This document shows positions 38,896-50,450 of a DNA stretch of 64,000 nucleotides, one piece after another. Source of the DNA: Thelonectria olida (taxonomy: Eukaryota > Ascomycota > Sordariomycetes > Hypocreales > Nectriaceae); contig JAGPYM010000009.1 of NCBI GenBank assembly GCA_020736575.1, positions 310,001-374,000 of the forward strand, in the 5' to 3' direction. The notes below the pieces were generated by a model that saw only the letters and a program-made list of their open reading frames with translations, was not told the DNA's origin and made no database searches. Each line of letters starts with the position of its first letter. Positions within the stretch are counted from its first letter, which is position 1. Made by a program: the position numbers and the translations under genes.

Positions 38896-41671
38896 TTAGT
38901 ACTCAAAGTCATCGTCCACAGATGGGCCCTTGCTCTTGGTCACGCTCTCCTGCTTGCGATACATCTCAGCGATCTGTCGACTGCTTGTTGCAGCATCAGG
39001 TTTCTTGTCGTCTCTCACGCGAATGAAGCGCGGGAACCGCAGGCTAATACCCTTGGAACCGCTCGGGTCGACGCCCTCCTTAGCACCGGCCTTGTAGCGC
39101 GGGCTGAGGGTGAGATCGGCCGTCTTGACCTCCCAGACGTAGCGCGGCTCGAACCACACGTCGGGCTGGTGCTGGCCGCCTGAGGAGTGGGCGTAGAAGG
39201 GCTTTGGGCGGTCGATTGTGATTTGCGAGAGCTCCTTGTGCAGATCTTCGAGGACCTGCTCGGAAAAGCCGGTGCCGATGTTGCAGACGGTTTCGTACGT
39301 GTCGGTATTGGGGTTGTAGCAGGCGAGGAGGAACGCGCCGTAGACCGAGGTTCGCTTGCCCTTGCCGTAGTAGGCGCCGAGGACGACAAGGTCGAGAGAG
39401 TCGCCTACGCCGGAGAGGTAATCCTTCTTGATCTTGAGCCAGTTTCGACTTCGCTTGCTGGGTTCGTACCCGCTCTCCTTGCCGTCAAGCATCTTCACCA
39501 TGAGACCCTCGCACGACGCCTTCATACTCTCGTCCAAGAAGACTTGAATGTCGTCGAGTTCCTGGCCGTCCATGTGTGTAGCAAACGAAAACTCGCCCTC
39601 GACGGGGGTAAAAGCTTCATGAAGAAGATCCCTGCGTTCACGCAACGCCTTCTCGACAACAGCTTCCCCGTTGAAGTAGAGCAGATCAAACGCAAATACG
39701 CAAACCTTGACCTTGACATCCTCCAGCTTGACGTCCTTCTTCTTGCGCGTCATGAGCTGCTGGAAGGGTAACACCTTTTTTTCTTCCATGTCCCACGCCA
39801 CCGTCTCGCAGTCCAGCACAAAACTTTTGGTGTCGGGTCTGACCCAGGTGTGTAGCTTAGCCAGGATATCAGGGTACTTCTTGGACAAGTCTTCCGAGTT
39901 TCTGGAAAAGATGCTAGCAACACCAGACCCCACTTCCTTGCTGGCTCCTTGGGTAGATTGGCTCAACTCCTGCGGAGAGTCCTTGGCCACGTAGTGAATC
40001 TGCGCCCTCTCGCCGTCGTACTTGTACTCGCAGGTAAACGTCTGGCCTTCAAATCGATCCAGGACTTCGGTGATTGCCTTAGTAGGTTTGGCCAACATGG
40101 GTTTCAATGGCACGCCAGGACGGAGCTTGCAGTTCTCGCGAAGGTTCATGATGCCATGCTCAAGAACAGCAGGGATAATAACGTCGTAGCTTGGTAGCTC
40201 GCTGCGAATGGTTAGCTCAAGTTACACATGAAGCTCGAAAGAAACCTACCTGTAGACCGTCTTCAGGATGGACTCTCCATTCTCAATGTCCGATGTGGTA
40301 GGGGCCTTGCCCTTGGCATCTGCCTCATGAGCCACAATGGCATGCGCAAGCGAGACCAAGACGGTCCTTTCAGCAAGACCAAGTCTCAACTTGCCCTCCA
40401 AGAATCGGATAATAAACTTGGCTTCACTGGGACCGCCCTTGTCCTTATTGACATCAATCTTCCCAACATTATGGGCATCAGTGGCCGACAATAGCTTCTT
40501 GATGAGATCCACCTTTCGTCCTTGTGCACCATTACCGGTGACGGTAGCAATGTTCATCAGTCCCTGATGAATACCTCGAACTGTCAAAGGCTTGGGCTTG
40601 AACATGGTGGGTTGGGTGGATCGACTCTTGACAGCAACAAGGCCGAGGTCGCCAATCTCCTTCTGGTCGGCCTTGATGACCTGGAGACTTCGACCGGTTG
40701 TCTCACCAATCGACTTCATAATCAAGGACTCGCCAATACCAAGCTCAATGCCAGCGTAGTCGGGAGCAAGCTTGTTGATCATGAGCAGGACTGTGGGAAG
40801 CAAGTCATCAGGCGTAAGACGCATGACCTGACGCAGGAATTGCGCACAATAGTCCATGATGATTAAACGCTTGGTGGTCATCTCGACAAGAGAAAATGTG
40901 GTGCAAAGCGCAGCATATGGCACAGGGCTGTCGGGCTTCCAGTCCGGGTAAGGATCTTTGCTCTTAGACTTGAGCGTAGTCTGAACCTTCTGTCGCACCT
41001 TTGCGGCAACCTCAGGCTTCTCATCCTCCAGCTCTGCGTCTTCCTCTGCTTCTGAAGCTGACGCCGATGATTCCTCCTTAACAGATTCGTCAGCCTCCTC
41101 CACTGCTTCCTGCTTCTTCGTCGCGGTCTTGCTCTTGGGTGATTTTGGCGCTCGTCGAGGTCGGGGACTAGCTGACTTTTCTTTCCTGGCGGATTTCTTC
41201 GCGGGCTCCTTAACCTCCTCGTCCTCGTCTTCCTCCTCTACTCGATTTCGTGTTCGTCGCGCTCGCTTCGTCACTGGGCCGTCGCTGTCGTCCTCTGCCT
41301 CCTCCTTCTTGACGGTGGTTTCCTCAGAGGTCGTCTGCTCATCTAATGGTCTCGTGCGCTTCTTAGAATCTAGGGATTAATCAGAAAATGCCATTACACG
41401 ATATAGCCGAAGGCGTGCATACCCATTTCTGGATCTGAGTTCTCCTTGGAATCCACCTCCTCTTCTTCCTTGGGCTCTTCTTTCTTGGCCTTGGTGCTGA
41501 AAGCCAACTTCGTCTGCCGAGTTGGCGGTGCATTCTTCGCCCCAAAAAATTTCCTACAGTCAATCAAAGTCAGTACATCCATTTTCTCTATCGCAGTTCT
41601 CCTGCAATCACGCACCCCAGCGTGGTTTGAGTTGGCTTCACATACCCCAACGTAGCTTGCTTAGGAGCCAT
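38896..41671 (-). CDS. cdc9: ATP-dependent DNA ligase I, four exons
   Basis: Exons 41671-41646, 41553-41423, 41369-40250 and 40201-38896; introns 92, 53 and 48 nt; 860 aa. The first exon is only 26 nt; splicing builds MAPKQATLGKFFG, a clean PCNA-interacting PIP box (QxxLxxFF, residues 5-12). Residues 20-190 are a disordered, Lys/Glu-rich region with nuclear localisation-type clusters (TKRARRTRNR, KKSARKEK). The DNA-binding and adenylation domains follow, with catalytic Lys486 in EYKYDGERAQIH, the MVKMLDGKESGYEPSKRS block and motif V NWLKIKKDYL, then the OB-fold with GTGFSEQVL and RFPRFIRVRDDK (motif VI). It seals Okazaki fragments and repair nicks in the nucleus; the N-terminal region may also hold a mitochondrial form through alternative starts, not evident here. 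The promoter carries ACGCG elements. Confidence 0.96.
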
Positions 41672-42230
41672 GGTGTACAGCGTTCGCGGTGACTTTGTTA
41701 CAAATTGACACGAAGTTTGAAGGACTGAAGATTGTAGACGCACTCTGAGGGCGGAATGGGGGAGGGTATAGGCAATTGTGAAGCTGCGCCCACTGCTGAC
41801 ACTGGTCCGCTTCATGACGCGCTTGGCCAGGCAGAATCGCGTTAATTGGATTTCGCGACTGGAGAAGGTCGAATCGCGCGACGCGGGTCACGTGATAGCC
41901 CAGATACCCGTCTCGTCTCGGACAGGCTCGCCCGCTCACCTCGGACAAACCCGCCGACGTTGCGAGCCTATTGGAGGTTTCCCGAAACAGAACTCGCCGA
42001 GACTCTGAATGGCCTGACAGTCGTTTCTTACGTGGGATGGTCCAATTAATCCACTCAGAATCACCAACACAGCCACATATCGAACGGCCTGGTTTCACAG
42101 AAGGTAGGGCTGCTCGCCTTTGTGCAATTGGACCAATCTCGTCCTCTAATCATGCAGTATATTACAAAAGGCGACAAGGTGTTAGGAATCATTATAGTAC
42201 GGCTCAACCCCTCCGCTCCTTAGTTTCTTC
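41672..42230. other. DNA ligase I promoter and PDH E1-alpha 3' flank
   Basis: 559 bases between two same-strand genes. The ligase-proximal half contains a cluster of CGCG motifs and TCACGTGA (listed separately). No coding content. Confidence 0.6.
41817..41894. promoter_or_regulatory. CGCG/ACGCG (MCB-like) cluster plus TCACGTGA upstream of DNA ligase I
   Basis: Within 78 bases: ACGCG at 41,817; CGCGT at 41,838 (ACGCG on the - strand); TTTCGCG at 41,851; CGCGCGACGCG at 41,875-41,885; and the palindrome TCACGTGA at 41,888-41,895. The block lies about 146-224 bases before the ligase ATG. ACGCG is the core of the MluI cell-cycle box bound by MBF (Mbp1/Swi6), which drives CDC9 at G1/S in yeast, and TCACGTGA is the preferred Cbf1-type site. 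The positions are read directly; the regulators are inferred from yeast. Confidence 0.5.
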
Positions 42231-43688
42231 CTACTGGTTAAAGTAGTAGTTCTCGCTGGGAATTCGTCCACGGATGAACTGGGGCTCGGAGCCCTTCACG
42301 TAGATGTCCTCAAAGAGGATATCGGGGGTAGCGACAGGGTGGGCCATGGCCTCAGCAGCAGCAACCTCCTCGTTGACGTGAGCACGGGCTTCCTTGTCAA
42401 TCTGCTTCAGCTCATCCTCGCTGGCAACCTCCCAGTCGAGAATCTTCTGCTTGAGGCCGGAGATGGGGTCGTTGGTAGAGCGCATGCGCTGGATCTCCTC
42501 ACGGGTTCGGTAGGTGGTGCCGGGGTCGGACATGGAGTGACCACCATAGCGGTAAGTGACGTACTCGAGGACGAGAGGGCCCTTATCAGCAGCAGTCCAC
42601 TCCTTACCGTACTGAACAGCGGCCTTGACAGCCAGGACGTCCATGCCGTTGACCTTCAGACCAGGGATGTACTGTCCGCGCTTATAGTAGTCGGTCAGGG
42701 CGGAGGAGCGGGCAGCAGAGGTACCCATACCGTACTTGTTGTCTAGGGGTCCGTTAGTTTCTGGTTAATAATCAAGAATAGCGAGAAACGTACTCTCGCA
42801 GCCGAAAAGGGCGGGGAGCTTCCACAGCTTAGCCATGTTGAAGGCCTCAAAGACCTGACCCTGGTTGCTGGCACCATCACCGTAAAGGATGATGCTAGCG
42901 TTCTTGTTCCCGTTGTACTGGTGGGCGAAAGCCAGACCAGCGCCAACGGGGACCTGGGCACCGACGATACCGTTACCACCATAGAAGTTCTTAGCGAACA
43001 TGTGCATGGAACCACCCTTGCCGTAGGCAATACCCTCACGACGGCCGAGCAGCTCACCAATGATGGATCGGACGGAACCACCGCGCATCAGGGCGAAGCC
43101 GTGGCATCGGTACGAGGTAATGATGTCGTCTTCCTTGGTGATGGCATGCTCAATGCCAACGGCGACAGCCTCTTGACCGGTGGACAAGTGGCAGAAACCA
43201 CGGATCTTCTTCTCCTTGTACAAACGGTCGGCGGCCATCTCCATCTGACTGCGGGATTATCAGCGACGAGCTTCTCAGCGGAGAGATTGGACTAGACTGG
43301 GACGTACCGAATGCTGACCATGTCGTGGTACATCTCCTTGAGCTCCTTCTTGCTCACCTCGAGGGTGTAAGGGGGAGGGTCGAGCTCGTACGTTTCGAAG
43401 CTCTCATCGCTGAGGTTGACGGCGAACTTCTCGGTGTCGGACTGATTGAGTATAATGTTAGCGATAACGTCGTAATGGCAGGAAAGTCGAAATGAGTGCT
43501 TCGCAAGAAATGTGTCCTGCGTCGTTTCTGTGACTCGATGTTGGGAAAGGGCGCATTTCACTCACCTCAGGGACAGAGTGGCTCAAGGACGCCGACGCAG
43601 CGTTGGTTGTAACGGAGCGGGCAGCGATGGCTCTGGGCGCAGCGCGCAGGGACACCGCCCTGGGGACTCGGAGGGCTCTGGACAACAT
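42231..43688 (-). CDS. pda1: Pyruvate dehydrogenase E1 component subunit alpha, four exons
   Basis: Exons 43688-43566, 43441-43308, 43248-42794 and 42742-42231; introns 124, 59 and 51 nt; 407 aa, the usual family length. The first ~30 residues (Arg/Ala/Ser, no acidic) are a mitochondrial presequence. The thiamine diphosphate motif runs from [17 protein letters not shown] to the NN pair in ENNKYGMGT; the last intron splits the codon of the first Asn. The regulatory phosphorylation loop [15 protein letters not shown], target of PDH kinase in other eukaryotes, is intact. It decarboxylates pyruvate with the beta subunit in the mitochondrial matrix complex. A CACGTG lies 155 bases upstream of the ATG. 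The codons are strongly biased to C/G endings, consistent with high expression. Confidence 0.97.
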
Positions 43689-44713
43689 GGCAGATGTGAG
43701 GATGCCTTTGTCAATTGAAGGAGAGAGGATTGTCGTGGGGATAACGACGATTTGTCTGATGGGAGCTCAGAAAAATCGCGGTGTTGAGCGTTGAGCTTGG
43801 CTTGTTGGAATGATCTAGCCCACAAACGTACTAGCCTGTCCCCACGTGATTGAAAGTTGTCTCCCGAGCCCGGCGCTTCTCCGGCGTCGGAATCCCGCAG
43901 CAATGAGAATTTCTTTTATCAAAAGTGGTTTTCGCCATTATAGGCCTCTTATTCAATGTTTCCGGCAGTGGTTTTACATCAAATACATATCATGGACGTG
44001 GAAAACGATTACATCGCTCAGTGGAGTTCGTCGGTGTAATGTGCTCCGGTGCGGGTCCCCCACGCACTAACGTACGTCCTCCTTTTTGACCCGACGACCG
44101 AGTTGGGGCAATGGTGAGACCAAAAAAAAGACCGAGTGAGCGAACAAAACCTGACGCTGACTGGCCAATCCCACGGCTTATTTGGTGAGCGACATCTTGA
44201 GCGTACGGACTACAGAGTCATTACACCACGCATCACAGAAAGATGTGGTAGATTTGTGGTTTCTCATGTTTCCAGCATTGGCCTGAGATAGCTCTATTCT
44301 ACACAACCGCGCCTATAGGCAATTACTATCGCTCTCAGCCAAACCTAATTCAACCCAATCCCCATAGCCTCTCATAAGTCCACGCTGGATACTGAAAATT
44401 CAACTCCTTAATTCGTCTCTGATAATGATCCAGTTTCCTCCGTCCCATGTTCATGCTTTCATATTCCATGCAAATTCTCCTTAGCTATGTGCAACCCAAT
44501 GATGCAGCAACGCCATACCATGCTTTCCGCCTTGGTCTCCGCCAGCTCTAGAACAACCTGAAAAAAGCCCAGTATACAATGCGAGGGCGAATAGCCCGAC
44601 CCGTCCTGTGGGGGAGAAACCGCTTGATCCATTCTCATCGGAAGAACGGGAGGGCGGCCCAAAAAACAATTAAGCATCGCATCATGAATGCGACCATGTT
44701 TGAAGTAAACGCC
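43689..44713. other. Intergenic, PDH E1-alpha promoter / F-box gene 3' flank
   Basis: 1 kb between two same-strand genes. CACGTG at 43,843-43,848 lies in the PDH promoter. No coding frame with recognisable content. Confidence 0.6.
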
Positions 44714-46929
44714 CTAATCATCGTGGAAGAAAGTAACGCCCTGTAGTGGAGCAGTTGAAGGCCCAGCATCCTGCATGTCGACATCCTGCGAGGAGTGATC
44801 TCGAGTCGTCGGATGTGAACCTCGATAGTCAATAGCCATCGCACTTTGGGGTCGATTCGGGTCGTCGTCGAGGACCCTTTGCTGAAGCGAAAGGGGCCGA
44901 TCGTAAAGCATTTCCTCTGGTGGAGAAAAGGACCAAACCTATCGACAATTAGTTCCGAATTGCTCATGTGAAATCGCGATCTACTCACCTCCATCACCGT
45001 GCGGCCTTGTCTCAAAGCGAGCGCCACACACTTTTCATCCTCAAACGCAACTCTCCAGACAGCTTCGCCTTGTGCGATCAGTTCTCGAACAAGGTGGCCA
45101 GTTTTGAGGTCCCAAATCTTAACTCGGCCGTCACTACCGCCGCTCACAACTCGAGTGTCGTCAAACTGTAAACTGGTGACGCTGTTATCATGCGCCGCAA
45201 GGCGATGAATGGGAGTCATTTTCTCCAATGACCAGACTCGTACCGAGCCATCAGATCCACCAGTAACCAGAGTATCGCCACGCATCTGCAATTGGCCAAC
45301 CAGTGAGGTGTGACCCTGCAGAATAGCAAGGCATTCCCTAAAGTGTCACATATTAGTAGCCGTAATGAATCTGCATTCCACAATGAAACATACCCTGACT
45401 TAGGATCCCATATTCTGACATTTGTGTCCAGACTACCCGTCACAACCCTCTTGCCATCAAATGCAATGGCATAGATCTGACTAAAGTGACCTTGCAGGGT
45501 CTGCAGGCAACGGCCTTCAGAGATGCTCCAGACTCTGGCGAATGTATCGTAACTACCGGAAACAACAATGTCGCCTTTGATCTCCAAGCACCGGACACTA
45601 GAATGGTGCCCAAGCAGCACATTTCGGCACAATCCTGTTCGGATATCCCAGATTCGAAGTGTCGTATCCCGCGAACCGGAAATGGCCGTGTTAGCATCGG
45701 CCATCTTCAGACATCTAACGGTTGACGTATGGCCGCGCAAAGTATGTTGACACGCCCTGCAGCCAAGTTAGCACATGGTTGTTCTCCCACTGCCTTGACC
45801 CAGCTTACCCTGTCTTTAAGTTCCAAACTCGTACATCACGATCGCAGCCACCACTCACGAGGGTGTCATCCCACGGGACCATTGCCCATACGCCCATGAC
45901 GTGGCCTTGTAGGGTGCGTTGAGCGTCTCCTTCGGTATCAAACACGTGAATCTTCGCATTATCGAGCGCCACGATGATATACTTGGGCGTCAAGTGCAGA
46001 CTAGTGACAACACCACCCTCCTGGGTAATATTCCTCGTTGTACTCGTACCACCCGACCTCCATGCTGCCTCGACCAAATATCTCTGTTTGAAATGTGATT
46101 TGTAGGATCGTAGCTTAGGCCTACCAAGCGCAGACGAACCATCAAAACTGCGGGAACTCGATGCTTGTGTCGGGAAGGGGCGCGCTCCGGGGAAGCTATT
46201 GCTAGTGACCATTTCGGTGTCTGCATTATTGAACTGGTGGGCAGCAGGTCGCGAAGTTGACTGCGCTGTGTAAACCTCGGACAGTCTCCGGCCGTAGTCG
46301 TGCTTGACACACAAGTTCTTCCACGTCATGTCATCGCTGAGGAGATCTCGCCATCGTTTGGATACTTGGGAAGCACGCGCTAAAACCTTGGGGTCGTCGA
46401 TGAAGGATAAAATCTGAAACAGTGTTAGGTCGAAATATGAGAAAATGAAAGACGTGGGACGCACCCGAAGGCATAGTTCGTCGGGTAAGCTGGTGAAGGG
46501 ATCCTTCTTCAACAGAGGGCTGACAAACTGATGCACAAAACTCAGTTGCTGACTTGTGCAGAGGTTAAGAAGATCGGCGAGGACTCGAGTTCGCTGAGGG
46601 CCGGAGCAATTCTTGAAGTGCTGTCGGACCTTGGCCAGGAAGAAGTCTTCATCGTCGGCGGCATCGCTCCAATCGGGTTGGAAATTTGAAGGTCCCGGCG
46701 ACGCGGCAGGTGTGGGAGGCGGTGGAGGCGATCCTGTCAACTGCTGGTCGAAGTCTGGCGCAGGAGTCGACATGCTGGGAGTCGGAGGGCCTCTGAGGTG
46801 CCGTTGCTGCGCAGGCAGTTTCTCTACTCGTTGGTTCAACATGGGGCTGGTGTTATTGAGGTTCAAGTCGTCGCTAAGTGCGCTCCCTCTCCTCTCGGAA
46901 AAGCCCATGGGTTTCTGGTAGCCGGCCAT
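44714..46929 (-). CDS. cdc4: F-box/WD40 SCF substrate receptor, Cdc4/Fbw7 type, five exons
   Basis: Exons 46929-46465, 46413-45809, 45756-45394, 45337-44989 and 44938-44714; introns 51, 52, 56 and 50 nt; 668 aa. A Pro/Ser-rich N-terminus is followed by a dimerisation-type helix region (RVLADLLNLCTSQQLSF), then the F-box, which the first intron interrupts: FTSLPDELCLR joins ILSFIDDPKVL. Eight WD repeats can be counted after it, from VTSLHLTPKYIIV to the end, several ending in GH...WD. The three phosphodegron-binding arginines of Fbw7 appear conserved, in HTSTVRCL, GSRDTTLRIWD and HSSVRCL. It should recruit phosphorylated cell-cycle or transcription factors to Skp1-Cul1 for ubiquitination. The Neurospora clock protein FWD-1 has the same domain layout, and orthology between the two needs a tree. 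The last exon codes a non-propeller tail ending VTFFHDD. Confidence 0.88.
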
Positions 46930-49900
46930 GACCCGGGCTCGGACCCAGATGCTTGAGTTGTCCTATGATCCACGGATGAAGGCTGGGAGAGGCGGTGGAA
47001 AGGTGGAGATTTGCGAAAGGATGAATGGTTGGCGGTGATGTTCGAGGCTGAGACGAAGGAGAAGTGAGCGGGGGAGGAGACCGAGACGAGACCTGGAGCG
47101 CCAGGGGATGAAATGTCAGTACATGTAGGCGAGCAAAGGGCGACAGGGCCGTCGAAGGGATGGATGAGCGAGAGGGCGAGTGGGATGGAAGTCGTCGGGA
47201 GAGAGTGGTCGCGAGGCAAAGACAGGTGAGGTTGCTCTTGATTTCAAATGGAACAGGGGACTCGGGAGTAGGAACAGAAGTAAAAGGGACGGCGGTGGTG
47301 CCGGTGCAGAACAAGTTCAAGGTGCAAATGCAGAGGGCGAGACGATGGCGGCATTGAGGGGGCGCTAACGGAATCCGTTACCTGTCTCTCGTCTCAAGTG
47401 ACCAAGGCCGTGGTCTGCAGCCCAAATGGGTGGCGGCCGAAGAGGTAGCCGCACGGAAGCGGTGTCTAGGCTAATAGGTCAAACGACGGAACAAGGGCGA
47501 GAGGCATTCAAAATCAATTAAAGATCCGAGAACGAGTGATGGAAAAAAAGCCAAGACGACGTCGAACAGTGGCGCCCAAAAGCGGTCCAGGTCCAAGACT
47601 CCAAAGGGGGCGGCTAGGTCGAGGGGTGAAGGAGTAAAAATATGGAATTCCAGTCGAGAGGGAGACGAAATGCAGCGGAAGCAAACAGGCAGAGCGAGGC
47701 TCTCGCAGGCAAGTCGCATCTACTTATTCGGACAGGTACAGGGCGACGCGATGACGAGGGGATTGGCGATGGAGAGCCAGTGGTTCTTGCTGGTCTTTCG
47801 GTCTCCAAACTCGGGTGGTAGCAGAGACGTCGGTCGGCCGAGTACAGCGAGATATTGTATGACCCTCGAGCCGAGTCGAGTGGCAAACAAGCACAGGCCG
47901 ACCAAAAAAGAGCCTCTTCTTCTTCAGCCGTAACCAAGAAGAAATCCGATGAGGGGACAATCGAGGATAGCAGAAATACACGTCGCAACGGAAGAACGGG
48001 AAGTGTAAAACTCGAGGGGCGAATAAGCCAGGCGGCTTCATGGAGGGAGGAGCCGACAAGCCCCAGCCGGGTGTACCTTGGCTGGACTGGACCGCTGGGC
48101 GGTACCTCTTTTTGCTTGGGCCTAGGGAAGACCGAACTAGGAGCCCCTTCCATCCACTCCTCACTTCAGGATACAAACGGGATCCTCCACGCCCTGGCCC
48201 GGGCGCTTCAGCGGTTCTACCTGCCCAGGGTCAGAGGCAAGTGCCGCCAAGGTACATGTTCCCTGTTCCTGAGCTGGCAATGGAAGTCCTCAGGCCCGTC
48301 CACACCCGCGATAGGCCATCTCAGGCCTAGTTACATTTTCTGCGCGCGACTGAGGTTGAGGTGCGTTCCAGCTATTTCCGTCTTCATTAACGAAGGAGTG
48401 AGACATGTCCGTGCCCTTTGACACGCTGGACTGAATGCTTCAACACCCGTCATCAGTTACGGTTACAATCACAAGCCATTGATTCACTTTCGGCAACGCC
48501 AAACGTGCAAGCGTTATTAATCCGTCATCGTGGCTTCAACCTTACTCCGCAGAGGGGCAAAGATGAAGAGGTTTCCTAAGGCTAGCAAGCGGCAAAACGG
48601 CGATCCCCGCAGTGGGCAACCACCTCAACAGAGTCGATATTAATATGCGTTTCGGAGGAAGATTCCATCTCTTCTGAGGAGTCTGATAATTAACTCAGGG
48701 CTGTCGCAGATTCTTCCTGTGGCTGCCTGCTTGGATTTGAAAAGTATGTACGTATTCATGCCATGGAACAACCAGCATTACCACAACTGGCAATGATATC
48801 AAACATGACATATTTATGCACTTCATTCCTTTCAGTTTACTCCTCAGGGACAACTGAACTGGAAACCATCTATTCCTCATACAACCCAACCTCTCGTTTC
48901 AAATCGTCCCTTCCCCAGATGAGTCAATTTCTGTTGAGCAGCCGTTCGTCTTTGCTCCTGCTGCCATCCAATTCAATACCTATGCACATGCTAACCGCCG
49001 AGGCGCCCTCCGCTGGAGTGATGTGATTGGAACCCACTGCAGCCAAGTCACCGCGGCCTCAAGGGCCTTATCAGCCGCCTTGGACGCATCCCCTCGGCCG
49101 CGATCCGCGATCCGCCATTGACGCTCGGAAGGCATGCCGTTGAAGAGACAATGGGTGTTGAAGAAGCGAATCGAACCGTCTCCTTGAGACCAAGCATCTC
49201 ATTCTGCATGTGCTTGTCCTCTCCAGCCTCATCCAAATATGCCCTCCTCCCACGAATAAACGACGTATCCCCTCCAGCTCCCATTCATCCGCCAGGCTCA
49301 GTCATTACCCGCTTCAGGTACCTGCGCATAAGCCGACAGCCTCCCTTCTTAGCGCAGCCACCATCTCATAACCCAAATCCTCTTTTCGAACGTGGAGGTT
49401 GATCCAATCCCTCCCGCAGGTTTCCGCTAGATCTGTGGCCCAGTCCCGTTTAAGAGGGGGCGCCAAACTCCCAACCATGTGCCCGCGCGGCCAGGCCCAA
49501 GTTCGAGGTCGCATGCGCATCATGTTTCTCTGCCTTGCTTTTTCAACAGCGGGGTTTGCATTCGGCTTCCTCGATCAAGAAAGTAAGAACACCTGATCTT
49601 GATCTTGCATCTCACTATGTGGATGGGGATGACACGGAACCGGCCGCTTCAACTTTGACTGACTGCTAATTATCCCCGAATGCGCCGTGATTATCGAGCC
49701 TGACGGGTTAATTTCAGCCGCCCTGTCTGCTTTCTTGTTCTCACACGACCTTTCAGTGTAATTACGAAGTACTGCAGCGGGCGTGTTCGACCATTGTGAA
49801 TATTGATGGATGCTTCATATTATCTGGGGGCACGAAACAAGCATGCACGTCGTCACGCCCATCATTGAATCTGTGTTTCCCACCATTCGGAGAATAAGCC

Positions 49901-50342
49901 GTTCTCGTTCCTGCTGTTAAGCGCTTCATTAGCTGTAAAACTGTGCAAGACTGTGACACAAACCACCCTGTCGCATCCCAGTCAACGTCTTTGGCAATCT
50001 TCACACCAACAAACACCGCCATTTCATATGGAAAATCCATCATCCTTTTGCCATGTTGTGCATCTTTGTCCAGGTATGATAACTTAGGTCTACACAACAC
50101 CCCAAGAGGTGTGACGAATAAATGGCACGACTAGGAGAGCGAGCATATATACTCGAGCACTTTGGGTGTGAGACCTGGAGCAAAGTGAGCACTCATTCTG
50201 TCAACTAAAGCTCTCGCTGCCTTAGTACGCCTTTCCTTCCCACCTTGCCCACCGCAAGAGCGCCAATGACCGTTTAGCGTTGCCCGCGCCCTGCCTCCGT
50301 CCACAAATAGACATCAATATCCCGCCTTCTTTCATCAAGCAA
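46930..50342. other. 3.4 kb region upstream of the F-box gene, up to tRNA-Leu
   Basis: No recognisable gene. From 46,960 to about 48,060 the + strand is purine-rich, so the F-box strand is CT-rich, as seen upstream of nrd1 and cdc42. Open frames of up to 188 codons on either strand (e.g. 47,855-48,421 and 47,614-48,153) overlap each other and lack domains. From 48,400 to 50,340 composition is balanced and stop-rich. Confidence 0.5.
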
Positions 50343-50450
50343 GGTGAAATGGCCGAGCGGTCTAAGGCGCTGTGTTCAGGTTACATCCCAACCAAGGACG
50401 ATATCTTCGCAGTCTAGTAATAGGCTTGGGTTCGAATCCCAATTTCATCA
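50343..50450 (+). tRNA. tRNA-Leu(CAG) with 26-nt intron
   Basis: Cloverleaf read by hand: acceptor GGTGAAA (50343-50349) pairs with TTTCATC (50443-50449) and discriminator A50450; D-arm with A-box TGGCCGAGCGG; anticodon stem CTGTG (50370-50374) with CGCAG (50408-50412); anticodon CAG at 50377-50379; intron 50381-50406 right after position 37, as in all nuclear tRNA introns; long variable arm typical of Leu/Ser; T-arm TTGGGTTCGAATCCCAA with a perfect B-box. A TTTTT run follows, as expected for Pol III. Confidence 0.95.
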
